In this document: positions 45,607-56,849 of the stretch, one piece after another
How the letters are laid out: every line of letters begins with the position of its first letter
How positions within the stretch are numbered: position 1 is the first letter of the stretch
DNA from: Spirometra erinaceieuropaei
Taxonomy: Eukaryota > Platyhelminthes > Cestoda > Diphyllobothriidea > Diphyllobothriidae
Assembly: GCA_902702965.1 (NCBI GenBank)
Contig: CACRXP010000228.1
Span: 803,716 to 867,715 of the forward strand
Length of the DNA stretch: 64,000 nt
Reading direction: 5' to 3'
Notes under the pieces: generated by a model
The model's database searches: none
Told to the model about the DNA's origin: nothing
The model's input: the letters and a program-made list of their open reading frames with translations, nothing else
Position numbers and translations under genes: made by a program

Positions 45607-45744
45607 AATAAACGTTATAATCAGCAATGTGTTCATTGATATTTAGAAGGATGCTTTTAGTCAACACGGCATTCAGGGAGTTCGAATAGATGCTGTAGTC
45701 TAATGTCGTAGCGCGCTAAACAAGCATGAGTCTGAAAAATAATT

Positions 45745-46731
45745 ACAGTGCGTGGCCGATTTTAGGAAATGTTGGTAAAATCCCAAAATACGCTTTTGAT
45801 TAGGAAGGATTACTTAAATGGGGTTGTTATACTGATTATCATGCAGCATAATCCTATAACATTTCGGAAACATTAGGATGTCGGCTTTCGAAAGCACTTC
45901 TTTTTGACCTCCTGCATAAAACAACCTCGGTAGCAAATGACTACATACGTAGCAAGCATTTTTCCTATTATTTTCTGTGGTCTTTTAAATTAAGATATAA
46001 TTCATGTAAATTATGCACAAAGTCAAAAATTATTGCTCATTTGGAAAGACATTACATTATCTTTGTATTTTATGCCAGAAACAAGTGTGTATTCAAGTTT
46101 TTAAAACGTTTCACGATTTCCGAATAATTTTTAATCTGCTCTGCCATTTCATCAGTGTTTAGCAATTTCAGTCTACAAGGTGCACGCTTTCCGCGTAAGG
46201 ATAAGCATATACTCCTGTTTGTCTTTAAGAAGATGCTATATAGAATTCATGAAAATTTGCAATGGATCCGGGTTGTGTTGTATATTTCATGAGGCGCATA
46301 AGAAAACGTACATTTGCGGCCTTGCATGCATGGACATCGCACGGTCTTAAAATCTCACAATACGAAACTTTGGTAAGATCTGAATATAAACTTCCTTCGG
46401 GCGGACAATAAGAAGATAGTGTGATTTGCTTCCAAATGAGCAAAAGAATGTATTTTTATGCATTTGCATACATATATTTTAATGTATAAAACCATCAAAA
46501 ATCAATAGGAAAAATGCGTGCTAATTAAGTAGTCATTTTCACCGAGTGTGATTTCTGCAGGTAGTCAAAAAGAAATGCATTCGAAAGGCGACATCCTGAT
46601 GATTCCGAAAAAAAATTTAGAGTATACTGCTTGATAATCAGCATAACAACACTACTTAAGTAATCCTTTCTACTAGGGAACGCATTCCAGAATTTTTGCC
46701 AAAATTTCATGAGATCAGTCTTGCAATGTAC
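45745..46731. mobile_element. Foldback / long-TIR element, copy B
   Basis: Same family as copy A. The left arm from 'acagtgcgtgg' through 'ggatgtcggctttcgaa' is repeated inverted on the right, where the minus strand reads 'ggatgtcgcctttcgaatgc'. 'aaggattactta' and 'gctgattatca'-type words pair within the arms. About 990 bp, no transposase frame. Confidence 0.6.
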
Positions 46732-46924
46732 CTTTTTTCAATAATGGCCTGCATTCCCACTGGCGGATTTCGACCTGTTGATACTTCTAATAACAGCTCG
46801 CATTGATATCAAAAGTTTCTTCTTCTTATTAAAATAAAGCGGCCCAATTCAAAGATAAATCCTACAATGCAAGCAAAGCTTGATTTTGTACGAAATAATC
46901 AGACTGATGAAATTCTTGTAGAGG

Positions 46925-47240
46925 ACTGAACTATTTTCTTGTCAAATGAATTTATGCTGTTTCACATGCAAACAGAAAATCGACAGGGGACTGTCTATTG
47001 TATTTGTTGTTTGATTTTATTATTCGACACTATTCTTGTTCCTTCCAATTCGCCTTGCTTAAGCGATTTGCATTTTATCCCTCTTCTGAAATGCTATTTT
47101 TCATTGAAAATTTATCATATTGGTGTAAGTAAACATTAAATTACGAATCTTGCTTCAACTTCGTTGAAGGAAATTTATAGGACTTTGAGTGATGCAGAGA
47201 TGGCACCGTGTGCTATAGAAGTTTTCCTGTAGCAATCAGG
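46925..47240. repeat. Local direct duplication with 47905-48200
   Basis: Shared 'cacatgcaaac', 'atcgaca', 'attatt(c/t)gacac' and 'cttgcttcaactt'-like words, about 980 bp apart. No frame is conserved between them. Confidence 0.55.
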
Positions 47241-47777
47241 GCATTTTCTGAGTCACCGCATCTACTTTTTGTCAAATATCCCATTGTTGTAAGAAAGAAA
47301 CGTTTGAAATTACTATCTTCTGGAGCGTGAAATCGGATTTTTTGTTCTTGGAAATCAGGCAAAGCCAAATGAAAAAGTCTAACCGTTTTCAAAAAAAGGA
47401 ACTGTCTTAGCTTATAAAACCCGATTATGCAACTTTTTGTGTATTTTGCGCCACAAAATACTTAAGCCTCTTTGGCAGTGAATTATTTTGTAACACCTAG
47501 AGTATTGGTCATAGGCAGATACATGATAAGCACCCGCAACACACTGTCCTGTCTATGTCACGCCGTGGGACAAATCGACTCAAAGATTTTCTGTCCGCAG
47601 TGGACTTCGAATGGATACGGGAAAAAAACAAATCAGGGACTGTAGCTTGAGTCATTAGCATGTAGTTTTACTATTGTCAAAATGATTCTCTGTCGCACAA
47701 TTAATGGGAGAGCTGTATTTGGGTGAGATCAAGGTGACTAAAAACTGTCCGCACGTAAGCAAGACGACACTAAATAC

Positions 47778-47811
47778 ACAATCTAGCGATACACACATAT
47801 CGCTAGATTGT
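47778..47811. repeat. Perfect 14-bp hairpin
   Basis: 'acaatctagcgata' and its exact reverse complement flank a six-base 'cacaca' loop. No T-run follows, so a terminator role is not indicated. Confidence 0.85.
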
Positions 47812-49314
47812 CATCTATACCTTTTGCTGGAGCATAAATAAAAAAGGGTGTTTAAAGATTACCTTTGCCAGTATACGTCCGCTAGTAAGCCGTTTTGAAG
47901 TAGGAAACAGATAAATTGATCAGGCGTTATGCCGTTCCACATGCAAACGAACAATCGACAAATCACCGTCTGCTGTATTCGTTTTTAATGTTTATTATTT
48001 GACACCATTCCTCTCCCCTTTAACTAGCCTTTTAAAGTCATTTGTATTACAGTCATTAGAAATTCTGGTTTCAGGTGAAAGGTAATATTACTGACGTAAC
48101 TGAACATTAATCCGACTTGCTTGAACTTCATTCAAGAACGATAAAATGACTTTTGGAAGGGCAAACTTGGCAGAGTGTGTTATAGCATCTTCTCTTCGCC
48201 AAATATCCCACAGCTTGCAAAACTGGCAAGCCATTGTCCACGATCATTCTATGACACATGCACGCCGAAACAAGTGGTTAACAGTGTGGCATATTCGTAG
48301 CTAATTCAAACACGGCTGCGAAGCTGCTCTGAATTAGCTTTTGTTTAATCAACGATATGGAATATAATTTAAAAGCATCATTATTTGGTGTAAACGTTTT
48401 ACGGGATTTTGATGCCGGTAACAATTTAGCAGAAATTTCAATCAAAGCCACGTGAATCCACCGCACATAGGATGAAGATCGATACGGACTTTGCAATTTT
48501 ATTTTTCGTTAGTTCCTTGGAACAAAATCTTCAAATAACAGCAAAAAAGAATACATGACGTTTTTCTGTAAATAAAAGGGTATTCTTAATAGCACCGTCA
48601 AGTAAAACACATATAAACTGTCTTCTAGTGAACTCTTTTAAATGCAAATAGTATACAAGAACTAGAGAAACAGAAGCTGAAAGACCGGCAAAAACAGGTG
48701 GTGTATAAATTAAAAACTGCTTTCCGCACGAGACTTAAGCGTGTTGATTACGGAACTGTATTGCTATTTGGAGACGAAGCCTGTTGTTTTTCCCTTTTAA
48801 CTGTGAGTCGACGACCACTGTCCGCGTCTGTCAAACAATATCTGCAAGTCCATATCAGCCGAACGCTCAAATGTGGTATGTCTAGGTAATTGACCGGTCT
48901 ATTGCAGTTGGATTTAGAAATAGGCAAAGTAGACTCAGGCATAGAGCGTGACGATAGATTGTTCTTGACGGTTGTGCCAAAGTTTTGACGCACTAGGAGA
49001 AAACACTTTTCATGTCACTTCAGTACTCCTCCTCTCATCAGAAAAGAGTTTAAGTGTTAAAAGGGGTGTGCATTTGACATGTATTAGGCATGATGCACAA
49101 GTTGATATCGATCGGGGAAACGGATAAAACAATTACTGCGCATAGGTGGTGGAATTGTGAGGAAAGAAGAATGAACAAGTTTATCAGGTGTAAACGGAGG
49201 CTGTGAATTTGAACAAAGCCTTGCGTTAGATGAAGAGGACTGATTTGTTGAGGTTCGCGAAGGAGGATCGACATAAGCAACCCCCAAAACTAAAATTTAA
49301 AGGCGCGCAAATGT

Positions 49315-49640
49315 TTGGTAACGCCACGTCTACAGCGTGCAACGGGAGCATCTTTTATTATGCAAGAATTAGCAGAGGAGCACCGATTCAAAAGAAAAAA
49401 AGGTGAATGTTTTGCAAACTATTTTGACAGCTCCTGACGCTGCAAGAACATTTGCGAAAATAACCACGGATGCGCGACTGTTCTCTTGGGACTTCAAAGG
49501 AAATTATAAAGTGGTTTATACGCGAAGCCAAAGTGTTATCGGTATCTGTGAACAGTAATCTAAAGGCCATAATCAAGAACATGGTCATCAGATTTCCGAA
49601 CGTCGACATCGGGTTATTAACGTGGAATTCAAGACGTATG
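49315..49640 (+). pseudogene. Exon-like module of the dispersed family (49 kb copy)
   Basis: 'ctattttgacagctcctgac' followed by CENNHGCATVLLGLQRKL and a stop. Flank 'ctacagcgtgcaacgg' is shared with the 44 kb copy, and downstream 'aagaacatggtcatcaga' with 44 and 56 kb. Confidence 0.45.
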
Positions 49641-51730
49641 TACAAACTGGGAATATCTCCTCCCGCCATGTGCATTAAAAACAACAACCCGTAATGCGAC
49701 TGATTGAGTTGTCCGAGTTTACCAAGCGCACACTGGAGAGTAGACAACTATTTGTAAACAAGAATATCCGCATCTTCGGCTTCTGCTCAATAAACGAATA
49801 GGCCCCGAGATCGTGAAATCACAGTCAATGCTGCCCGGGCAAATGAACATGCGGGAAGAAATTTGCGTCAACAGAAGAGTTAAGGGGCACATTAAAATGT
49901 CGGAAGGCCTTTAAACGCATCATATATGAGTACTGGTAGTGGGGCGTTTACGGGTGGGGCAAGATGCTAGACAGCAAGCTAGCGAAATGCACGAAAACGT
50001 AGAAATTGTTTTGATTTCTGCCGAGTGCCGTTTTGTACGCTTTTCTATGCCAATGGAAATATGCGAGTTAATTAAAAGAATAAACAAAAAGCGAATCCTC
50101 GAAAAATTACGCTGTTTTGGGTAATGGTTCAAGGTCATAAGAAGTAATTGTTCCTTGCAATGTAGTGTCCGCCACGGCCTGCAAACGGATGCTAAGATAA
50201 AACCACTTACACTACGATCCACAGTCTGCCGATAATTCAGTGGGGTCCTTCCACCTACATTTGCCCCAATTGGCATAAACCTCATCCAACTGCATAATCT
50301 CATGATAGGCATGCTTTAATGTCAACCGTTTTTTGTGCATTGCCTATCCGTCTCATGACGAGTTGGCGTACCACATACGGAAATGTATGTCCAAAAATGT
50401 TTTCGATAGCAGAGGAGCAGATCGACTTCAAATACACTTGTATGCATATTTTGATGGAAGACGGTTCTTTTAGAAATATAGCAAATCATCATTACGTAAA
50501 TTTCCGAATCTGGTTCTTTAGATCGGCCGTAGACGAGACGAAACGGTGCAAAAAAGACGAAATTTTAACATGCATAAAATAGATGTTGCTGTGTTTTTCC
50601 TGCCTTTCAGGCTTTTCTGTGGATTGGTACCTCACTATAATTGGCTACATCTTTTCCACTATGCCTTGCGAATGTTGTATACAAACTTGCTCCGCGTCTG
50701 AGGTCAACCTGTAGAAACAGGGTCTAAAACTTACAAAATAAGGTTATTTAACTTTTCAAAAGTACTTATTTTTTCTGAATTAGGCTTTCTGGGATACTCA
50801 TGTTCCAAACGTTTTTCGACCTTGATTCTGCTGTTGCATTATGCATATAGGACAGTTTTTGCTTCTTAATGGGTCTATCATCGTCCTCTATGTGCGTTTA
50901 CGTAAAAAAACATACGAAATCAGATATTAAGTGCTTCCTATGAATTATTTTCTATATTTTATGTTTCTTTGTCGAACAGCCCAACGTATCATACAATGGA
51001 TGCCTCTAGCTAGACGTCGGACGTACACTTGTGCAGTTGCCAACCCACTTTAAACAACACCTCCTGTTATTCCGAACAGAATACACTAATTTTCCAACTG
51101 GCCTCCAACTGCTTCTGTTACTGTTTAGAAGTGGAAATAAATATTCATAGTTCTAGGGTTACTCTCTCGCTGCTTAGTCACTTCAACCGTGTTAGTCGAT
51201 GCTGCCTAAAAGAAAAGTGTTTTAACTGTTAGGGTATTACGTCAGGAATTGTACAAAGTCGCGAGTAAACCAGCGCATTTTATCATGTATTAAACCTGTC
51301 AGTGTAGGTGATGCGGATCTTAGCGAAATATAGTTCAAGAATGGAAATAGATGTGCGAGACTCAGGTTCTTGTTGGGAGGAAGATGAGCGCGCAATCAAT
51401 GACAGGTGGATTGAGTAACGTGTAGCCGACCGATTGTCTCTTAATGGTACGAACGAAAGTCTACGTTGGACAACCCATTTGACAAGATTCTGCCTGAAAT
51501 ATGACAGCTTCGCCAATGACAGGTAATGCTAAGGTGCATGCAGGATCGGCAGTAAATGAGTAAAGCGAGCGCGCCTGCCGTTTCTCAACTCTCTGAGCTA
51601 AGGTCATGGTGGGTTATGTACCAGGAAGTCCGATGATAGGCTCTCAATGGGCTGCGCAAGAGTCTACGATGTATGATCATGTTAAGGATAGCATTGAGTA
51701 AAACATAACCTAATTAACAACGTGTAGTAA

Positions 51731-52160
51731 GCATCCTTTAGGGCCTTCATCAGATCATTACCCACCAAATTCTTTCCAACTTTTGTTGGGCCGCATCGGG
51801 AGTTTGTTATCCAATCATGGTGACCCTGAACGGCTAAAGGCCTTACCATGCTCAAATATTTTAACGGCGGACAACGAAACGTATAACTAGACAGGGATCG
51901 CTACACTTGAAACACGATTAGTTAATCTTTATATCCTTCCGCGTGATCGGGACTGATGCTTCGGATCAGGGGACTTCTTCCAGTTAGCGATTTCGACTAA
52001 CTCGAAATGTAATCCACTCAAACTACGTATAACTGGTGCCCGGCTAGACACACGGAGGTTCCTATTCTCCAATAGAGTGGTTGCAGCTTGGAATGCTCTG
52101 CCTAAGGACGCTCTTATGTCTGGATCCGTAGAAACTTTTTAAAGGAAGCTGGATGGAATT
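51731..52160 (+). pseudogene. CR1/L2-like LINE reverse transcriptase, C-terminal remnant
   Basis: The plus strand encodes FVGPHREFVIQSW (the FVRPHLEYAIQAW motif of CR1/L2 elements) near 51790. After a frame change comes RLDTRRFLFSNRVVAAWNAL then PKDALMSGSVETF near 52045-52138, matching the conserved C-terminal FF-S-RVV--WN-LP signature. Stops and frameshifts are present, and no upstream catalytic part is seen. A dead 5'-truncated copy. Confidence 0.75.
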
Positions 52161-53279
52161 TGCAGTCCGTACCACAATGCCACTTAACCACAATCCTTTC
52201 CGTGGCCAACGTTAACACGTCGATGCCACTGCTAATTTTTAGTTGACACTCAATTCTATAATTTACTAATCTTGAACTACGTCGCACACTGCTCGCACTC
52301 CCCAAGGTGCTTGCAGACTATAAATCTTATTACTTTACCTGTTGCATAAAGTGGTTGAAATATCTACTGTATTAATCACCAAACCTAGTTACTTTGTCTT
52401 CACTTCTTTTAACGCATGAAATACTGCGTTCATATATAGAGTTTTTTGTATTTCCTTCATGTTACTCTCTTTCCACCTTGTTCGTATGCCTCCTCAGCGT
52501 ATAGCAAAAAAGGGATTTTAAATTTGCACACCTAATATCTCACAAATAGACTGTTTGTTAACTGTAGTCCCGCGAACATGAACTTGCCATGCTCTCTGTA
52601 TGTCAGCGCCGAGTGTGTCATTCATATATCACTCCAAGAATTTGCTTCTATGGATTTCGGATTACTAGTCCGCATGCGGTTGTGAAATCGCCTTATTTAT
52701 GAGTCCAAAAATTAATGAAATCATTGACGTTACTTTCACTTAATTGTAGGTCGTTTTGTCAAACGCGAGGTATACTTTCAGGATTTGATGTATTTCGGTG
52801 TGATTTCATTGATTCTCGGTCTCATCATATTTGCTTTTGCTACTTTAGTTCGACGGTCTTGACAATTATTCAAAGTGGGAGTATTTCTGTTTGATTCGAC
52901 TATTTTTGCCAACGATAATATATAAGTAAATAGTCCCGCATTCTTCCCTCTTTTCTAGGACTTTCCTGCAATTGGTTTCAATGAAAATTCGAACCGTCTG
53001 ACGAGCGGAATTGCTGACCCCACGGTGGAATCGTACAACTCCGGGTTCTTTCTTTGCACTATGCGTGCGCCTCACTCAAATTATCGAAAATTGGTGGTTC
53101 TGTAATACCTAGTCCACCACATCGAATGTTACCAGTATATCATTTTGTGTTGTAAGCAGTCCTTTCTCATTCTTTCGTTTGCATTATCCACTATCATGAC
53201 TCACCACAATATTGGACATGAGGGCTTACTCCGTCGCCTTCTGTAGTCGCCCATTCGATAATCATATGGCCGAATGTTA

Positions 53280-53445
53280 TTACGAACAAAGACAAGGGAG
53301 ACATAAATGACCATTTCTGGCTCATTAGTCGTCGTCAGCTAATCATGCCTAACTCCGAAGTGTGGAACACCTTGGGTTCGATGCTGCGACCTGTTAATTA
53401 ATAGTCCAACGCCTCTAGCCACTGGGTCACGGACTCGTTGTCTTG
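53280..53445 (-). mobile_element. SINE copy, antisense, 3' part
   Basis: 'acaaagacaagggaga', 'ccatttctggctcattag' and 'gtgtggaacacc' in the order of the reference SINE. The tRNA-like block survives as 'gcctctagccactgggtcac', closer to a real A-box than the copies at 7 kb. Confidence 0.7.
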
Positions 53446-54458
53446 TCGTTGTCATATGACCTTCACTTATTTTATAGAGCAAGCATAGATTGAAGAGCAT
53501 ACGATTTATTAGAATGCAAGACAAATGACAAGCATATCCTCGGGGTAATAAAATGGTAACTGCTGTTTAACAACTTTACTATGATTTTATATTTCTCCCT
53601 TACTGGCAGGCGTATGCATTCCATCTCCCAATATTTCGAGTATTTTAACTACCTGACTACTCTCTTAAAAATTTAGCTTTACTCTTACCAAAGAATTGTG
53701 TGTGTGGTTTGCTGAACAATGAGCCAACGGAGAAATATCGGCTTCTTGGAGCGGCACAGGTCAACGAATGTCATCCTACCAACGAAGGGTTGCCCAAAAT
53801 TTTGCAGAACAACACCTTCTTTGAAAACTACAGTTGGCGGTTCCTCATAGTTTTACCCTACCACCGGCATATATATTCAATCCTTACTGAATGTAAAATC
53901 TAGACTCAACGGCAGGTTTCGAGATACTTGCTCCGAATAATGCCCTGTAGGATTTAATATTTGGTCTGTTTCAGAAGATTTAAGCTGCCTAACTGAACTG
54001 CAATGGTATGCCCAATCTGCTGGTTTAAATATATGCGCACGTTTCTGCAAAGTCTAACTGACCGCTGCGTTGAATCGACTTCTGCGGCTCGTGGCAATAT
54101 CAATGCATTGGTTATGTAGGTTAGGAGTGATATGTAAGTATGTAAGTCGACAACAGCGTCCATAACATTCTCCAGCATGCATAAGTTTTTGTTAACCAAC
54201 AGCATACATACAAGAGCAGGTTTACCTCACGCTTTGGACGATACGAATGTCGTTATAAACACATATCTTGTAGAATGGCGAATTCTATGCAACTAGATCG
54301 TTGCCCGCATCGTTATTCTGCCAGAATTAATTCGCCATGCTAAATATGCATTCTAGAACCAAAAAATAGACTAAGAAAACTCCATTGACATAAGGCTAAA
54401 ACGAACCTTATCTGATCTTCGTGTATGGAGAAGGTGAAATTATTGAGACAAGATGCTT

Positions 54459-54518
54459 ATGGGCCTAACGATTATGGGCCTACCGTATGTGGGCCTGCCG
54501 TTTATGGGCCTACCATCA
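54459..54518 (+). repeat. 15-bp minisatellite, four copies
   Basis: Units of TATGGGCCTACCGTA with small changes. In one frame this reads as the pentapeptide YGPTV repeated (YGPND, YGPTV, CGPAV, YGPTI) within a short open frame. No sign of a larger gene. Confidence 0.8.
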
Positions 54519-54558
54519 TCAGAGACACAAAAACTACAGTATTTACAGTCGGAGCGGT

Positions 54559-54846
54559 ATTACCGACAAAGCGAAGGGAGAATGGAATGGTTATTTCTGA
54601 CTTATGGGCCATTGCCAGTCAGTCGCACCCAACCCGAAGTGTAGAGCATCCGGGATTCGAACTCGCGAACGGTTAGTTAGAAGCCAACCGCCTCTTGCCT
54701 AGGCCACGGTTTCGTTATGTGCCATTGGAAATATACACTGGAAGAGGGGCGGTCACCTATCGTTTCCACGGAACTCACTCGCCCCGTTATGTCTTACGGG
54801 CTCTCTTTTGAGCCCAACCAGCAGCCGCACAGCGGCGCATGATATT
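54559..54846 (-). mobile_element. SINE copy, antisense, nearly full length
   Basis: Runs from 'taccgacaaagcgaaggg' to 'cagcggcgcatgat', with the tRNA-like block reading 'cgaactcgcgaacggttag' on this strand. Diverged by small substitutions from the 7 and 10.7 kb copies. Confidence 0.7.
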
Positions 54847-54856
54847 GACGAAATGG

Positions 54857-54985
54857 TATTACCGCCTATATCATGCGCCGCTGTGCGACTGCCGGTTGGG
54901 CTCGAGAGCCCATAAGTCACAACCGGACAAGTGAGTTCCGTAAAAACGGTCGGTGGGCGCTGCTCTACCATAGTATTTATAGTAC
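54857..54985 (+). mobile_element. SINE 5' fragment, sense, facing the previous copy
   Basis: 'gcctatatcatgcgccgctg' through 'gtgagttccgtaaaaacggt' matches the 5' part of the reference SINE, then ends before the tRNA-like block. With the preceding copy it forms a head-to-head inverted pair. Confidence 0.65.
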
Positions 54986-55110
54986 TGACAAGCAATCACC
55001 GCATCATTTACGACCATTAGCGGGGATCAATAAAACTAGCAATTACAATAGGCATGTGGTTTTTAGGAGAGCAATGCACTGTTAGCTTGGATCGCATGTC
55101 GTTCTTCTTT

Positions 55111-55135
55111 TCATCATCATCATCATCATCATCAT
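55111..55135. repeat. (ATC)n microsatellite
   Basis: Eight uninterrupted triplets. Confidence 0.9.
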
Positions 55136-55149
55136 TATCTTCTTCTGGC

Positions 55150-56350
55150 ACCATATCCCTATAGTTGTGGCCTGGGTCTGCTTTAATAATTACTCTATTA
55201 CGCTCCTAATTCGGTTCTTATGCCCTTCAGTGCAGTGAACGCAGAAAATAATTTATGTATCTGTAAAGATTTTGACATTTTTTGCAATTTTCGAGTCGAC
55301 TACCTGTCAAGTTTTTCTCACATCTCTGCGTGTAACAAATGGGGATTTCATATGTGCGCACATAATTTCTCCCCCCTCCCTCAATAAACTCATTCGACCT
55401 AAAAATGATCCCCTTAGAAGTTAATTTACACTTTTTTGCATACCATAGACAGTTGCATTTCTATTCGTATTGGTGCACATTGAGTAGCAGAAAAAATCGT
55501 GTTGTTCTAGTGTATCAAAAATACGACCTGCGAAAAATTTCGGCTTAACACTTAAGTGCAACTTATCGTCACGCTGCGTTCTTAGACTACTTTGTTCTCC
55601 CTAATTCTACTTGCGATAAACCGGTTTTTTATTTTTATATACACTATTTGAATGTGTGAGCTAGCTGACACTGTTCAGCAGACGCCAACGGTAGGTGTCG
55701 TCTCCCATTCAAATGTATCTCTTTGGTCCAGCGTGTGAATGTTTTTCAAAATTGGCTCTCTCGTCTGTTTGTCGCTGACTTCCATTCATAAAGGGGAAAG
55801 TTGTTTTAACAGTCGAAGCTTTAGAAAGGCGGGACTGGCTGCAAATGTTTCGAATACCAGGTGTCACCTAATCAGGCTTCCTCTACATTGAGTCTGTGCA
55901 TGTTATTCAATAAATTGAAACAGAACAAAGGATATTTCGAAAGCAAAAACAAATTTAGGATAAATACGTATGCACGGAAACAAAGTCTTTCCGGAAGAGG
56001 GTATGCCAGTTGACAAAAGGACACATATTATAGCGCAATTTTGCAAGGGAAATTTATATCGTTCAAAGTTGGTTAGACGATCTGACTGGAGTTTTCGTAG
56101 AAATGCAGAGAAGTCTGAAAAATGTTCCGTAGCTTCGATAAGGCATTTTTCGTAAATAGGTATGCGGAAACGCTGAAAATATTTTTTTCATTGGTTCTTT
56201 CAGTGATATATTATAGACAGGTCTTCTGTTACATCAACAATTGCTAAACATTGTTCATCTAGTTTAGGAAAAAAGGCCTGTATCACCGAGTTCCATTAAC
56301 ACGTGCCTCTGGCAAAAATGGTTAAAGAGCCTGGGCTGCCTAGAGCGTAG
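55150..56350. other. No recognisable gene
   Basis: AT-rich, short chance frames only, no paralogous match noticed within the window. Confidence 0.4.
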
Positions 56351-56383
56351 AACGAAGAACTCTTCTTTCCGTTTTATGGCCAT

Positions 56384-56800
56384 ATGCGCGTTCAGAACAT
56401 CATGTTTATTCTCCATTTATGCGCACATGTTGCATTCCACGTCAATAACGTGACATTGACGTGTAGAAGTCAGATGCTCATGTTCCGGATTATGACCTGT
56501 ACATCATTCTTCACGAATATCGATCATATTTTGTCCTCGCATATAGGGCACTTGGTATTTTCCTCTGAAGATCTACGTGCACAGTCCCACCTCCGTGATT
56601 ATTTTCGTAAACAGGCGTCAGCCCCGTCTGCCTGGCGCGGGGTACACGTTACAGCAGCCCTAGGAGGCGTCAAAACAACATGCAGAATATTCCACTTTTT
56701 TCTCTTGAGTCGGTGCCCCTCAGCTCATACCCACATGATAAAAGATGGTCACGCCGCAAGCTGTAGACGTGGCATACGCGAACATTTGCGCACGTTCAAA
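56384..56800 (-). pseudogene. Exon-like module of the dispersed family (56 kb copy)
   Basis: On the minus strand 'gcatgttgttttgacgcctc' precedes sequence encoding VYENNHGGGTVHVDLQRK; flanks match the 44 and 49 kb copies on both sides. The opposite-strand 140-codon frame (56384-56806) is a shadow of this repeat. Confidence 0.45.
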
Positions 56801-56849
56801 TCATAAACATCCTATCGTACGTATAGGAGCTATCTTCCTGCGTCCATGT

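Noticed and set aside
56384..56806. 140-codon plus-strand frame, the longest outside the PLE and LINE regions
   Set aside because: It is antisense to the VYENNHGG-type module shared with 44 and 49 kb; the paralogues do not keep the plus-strand frame coherent.
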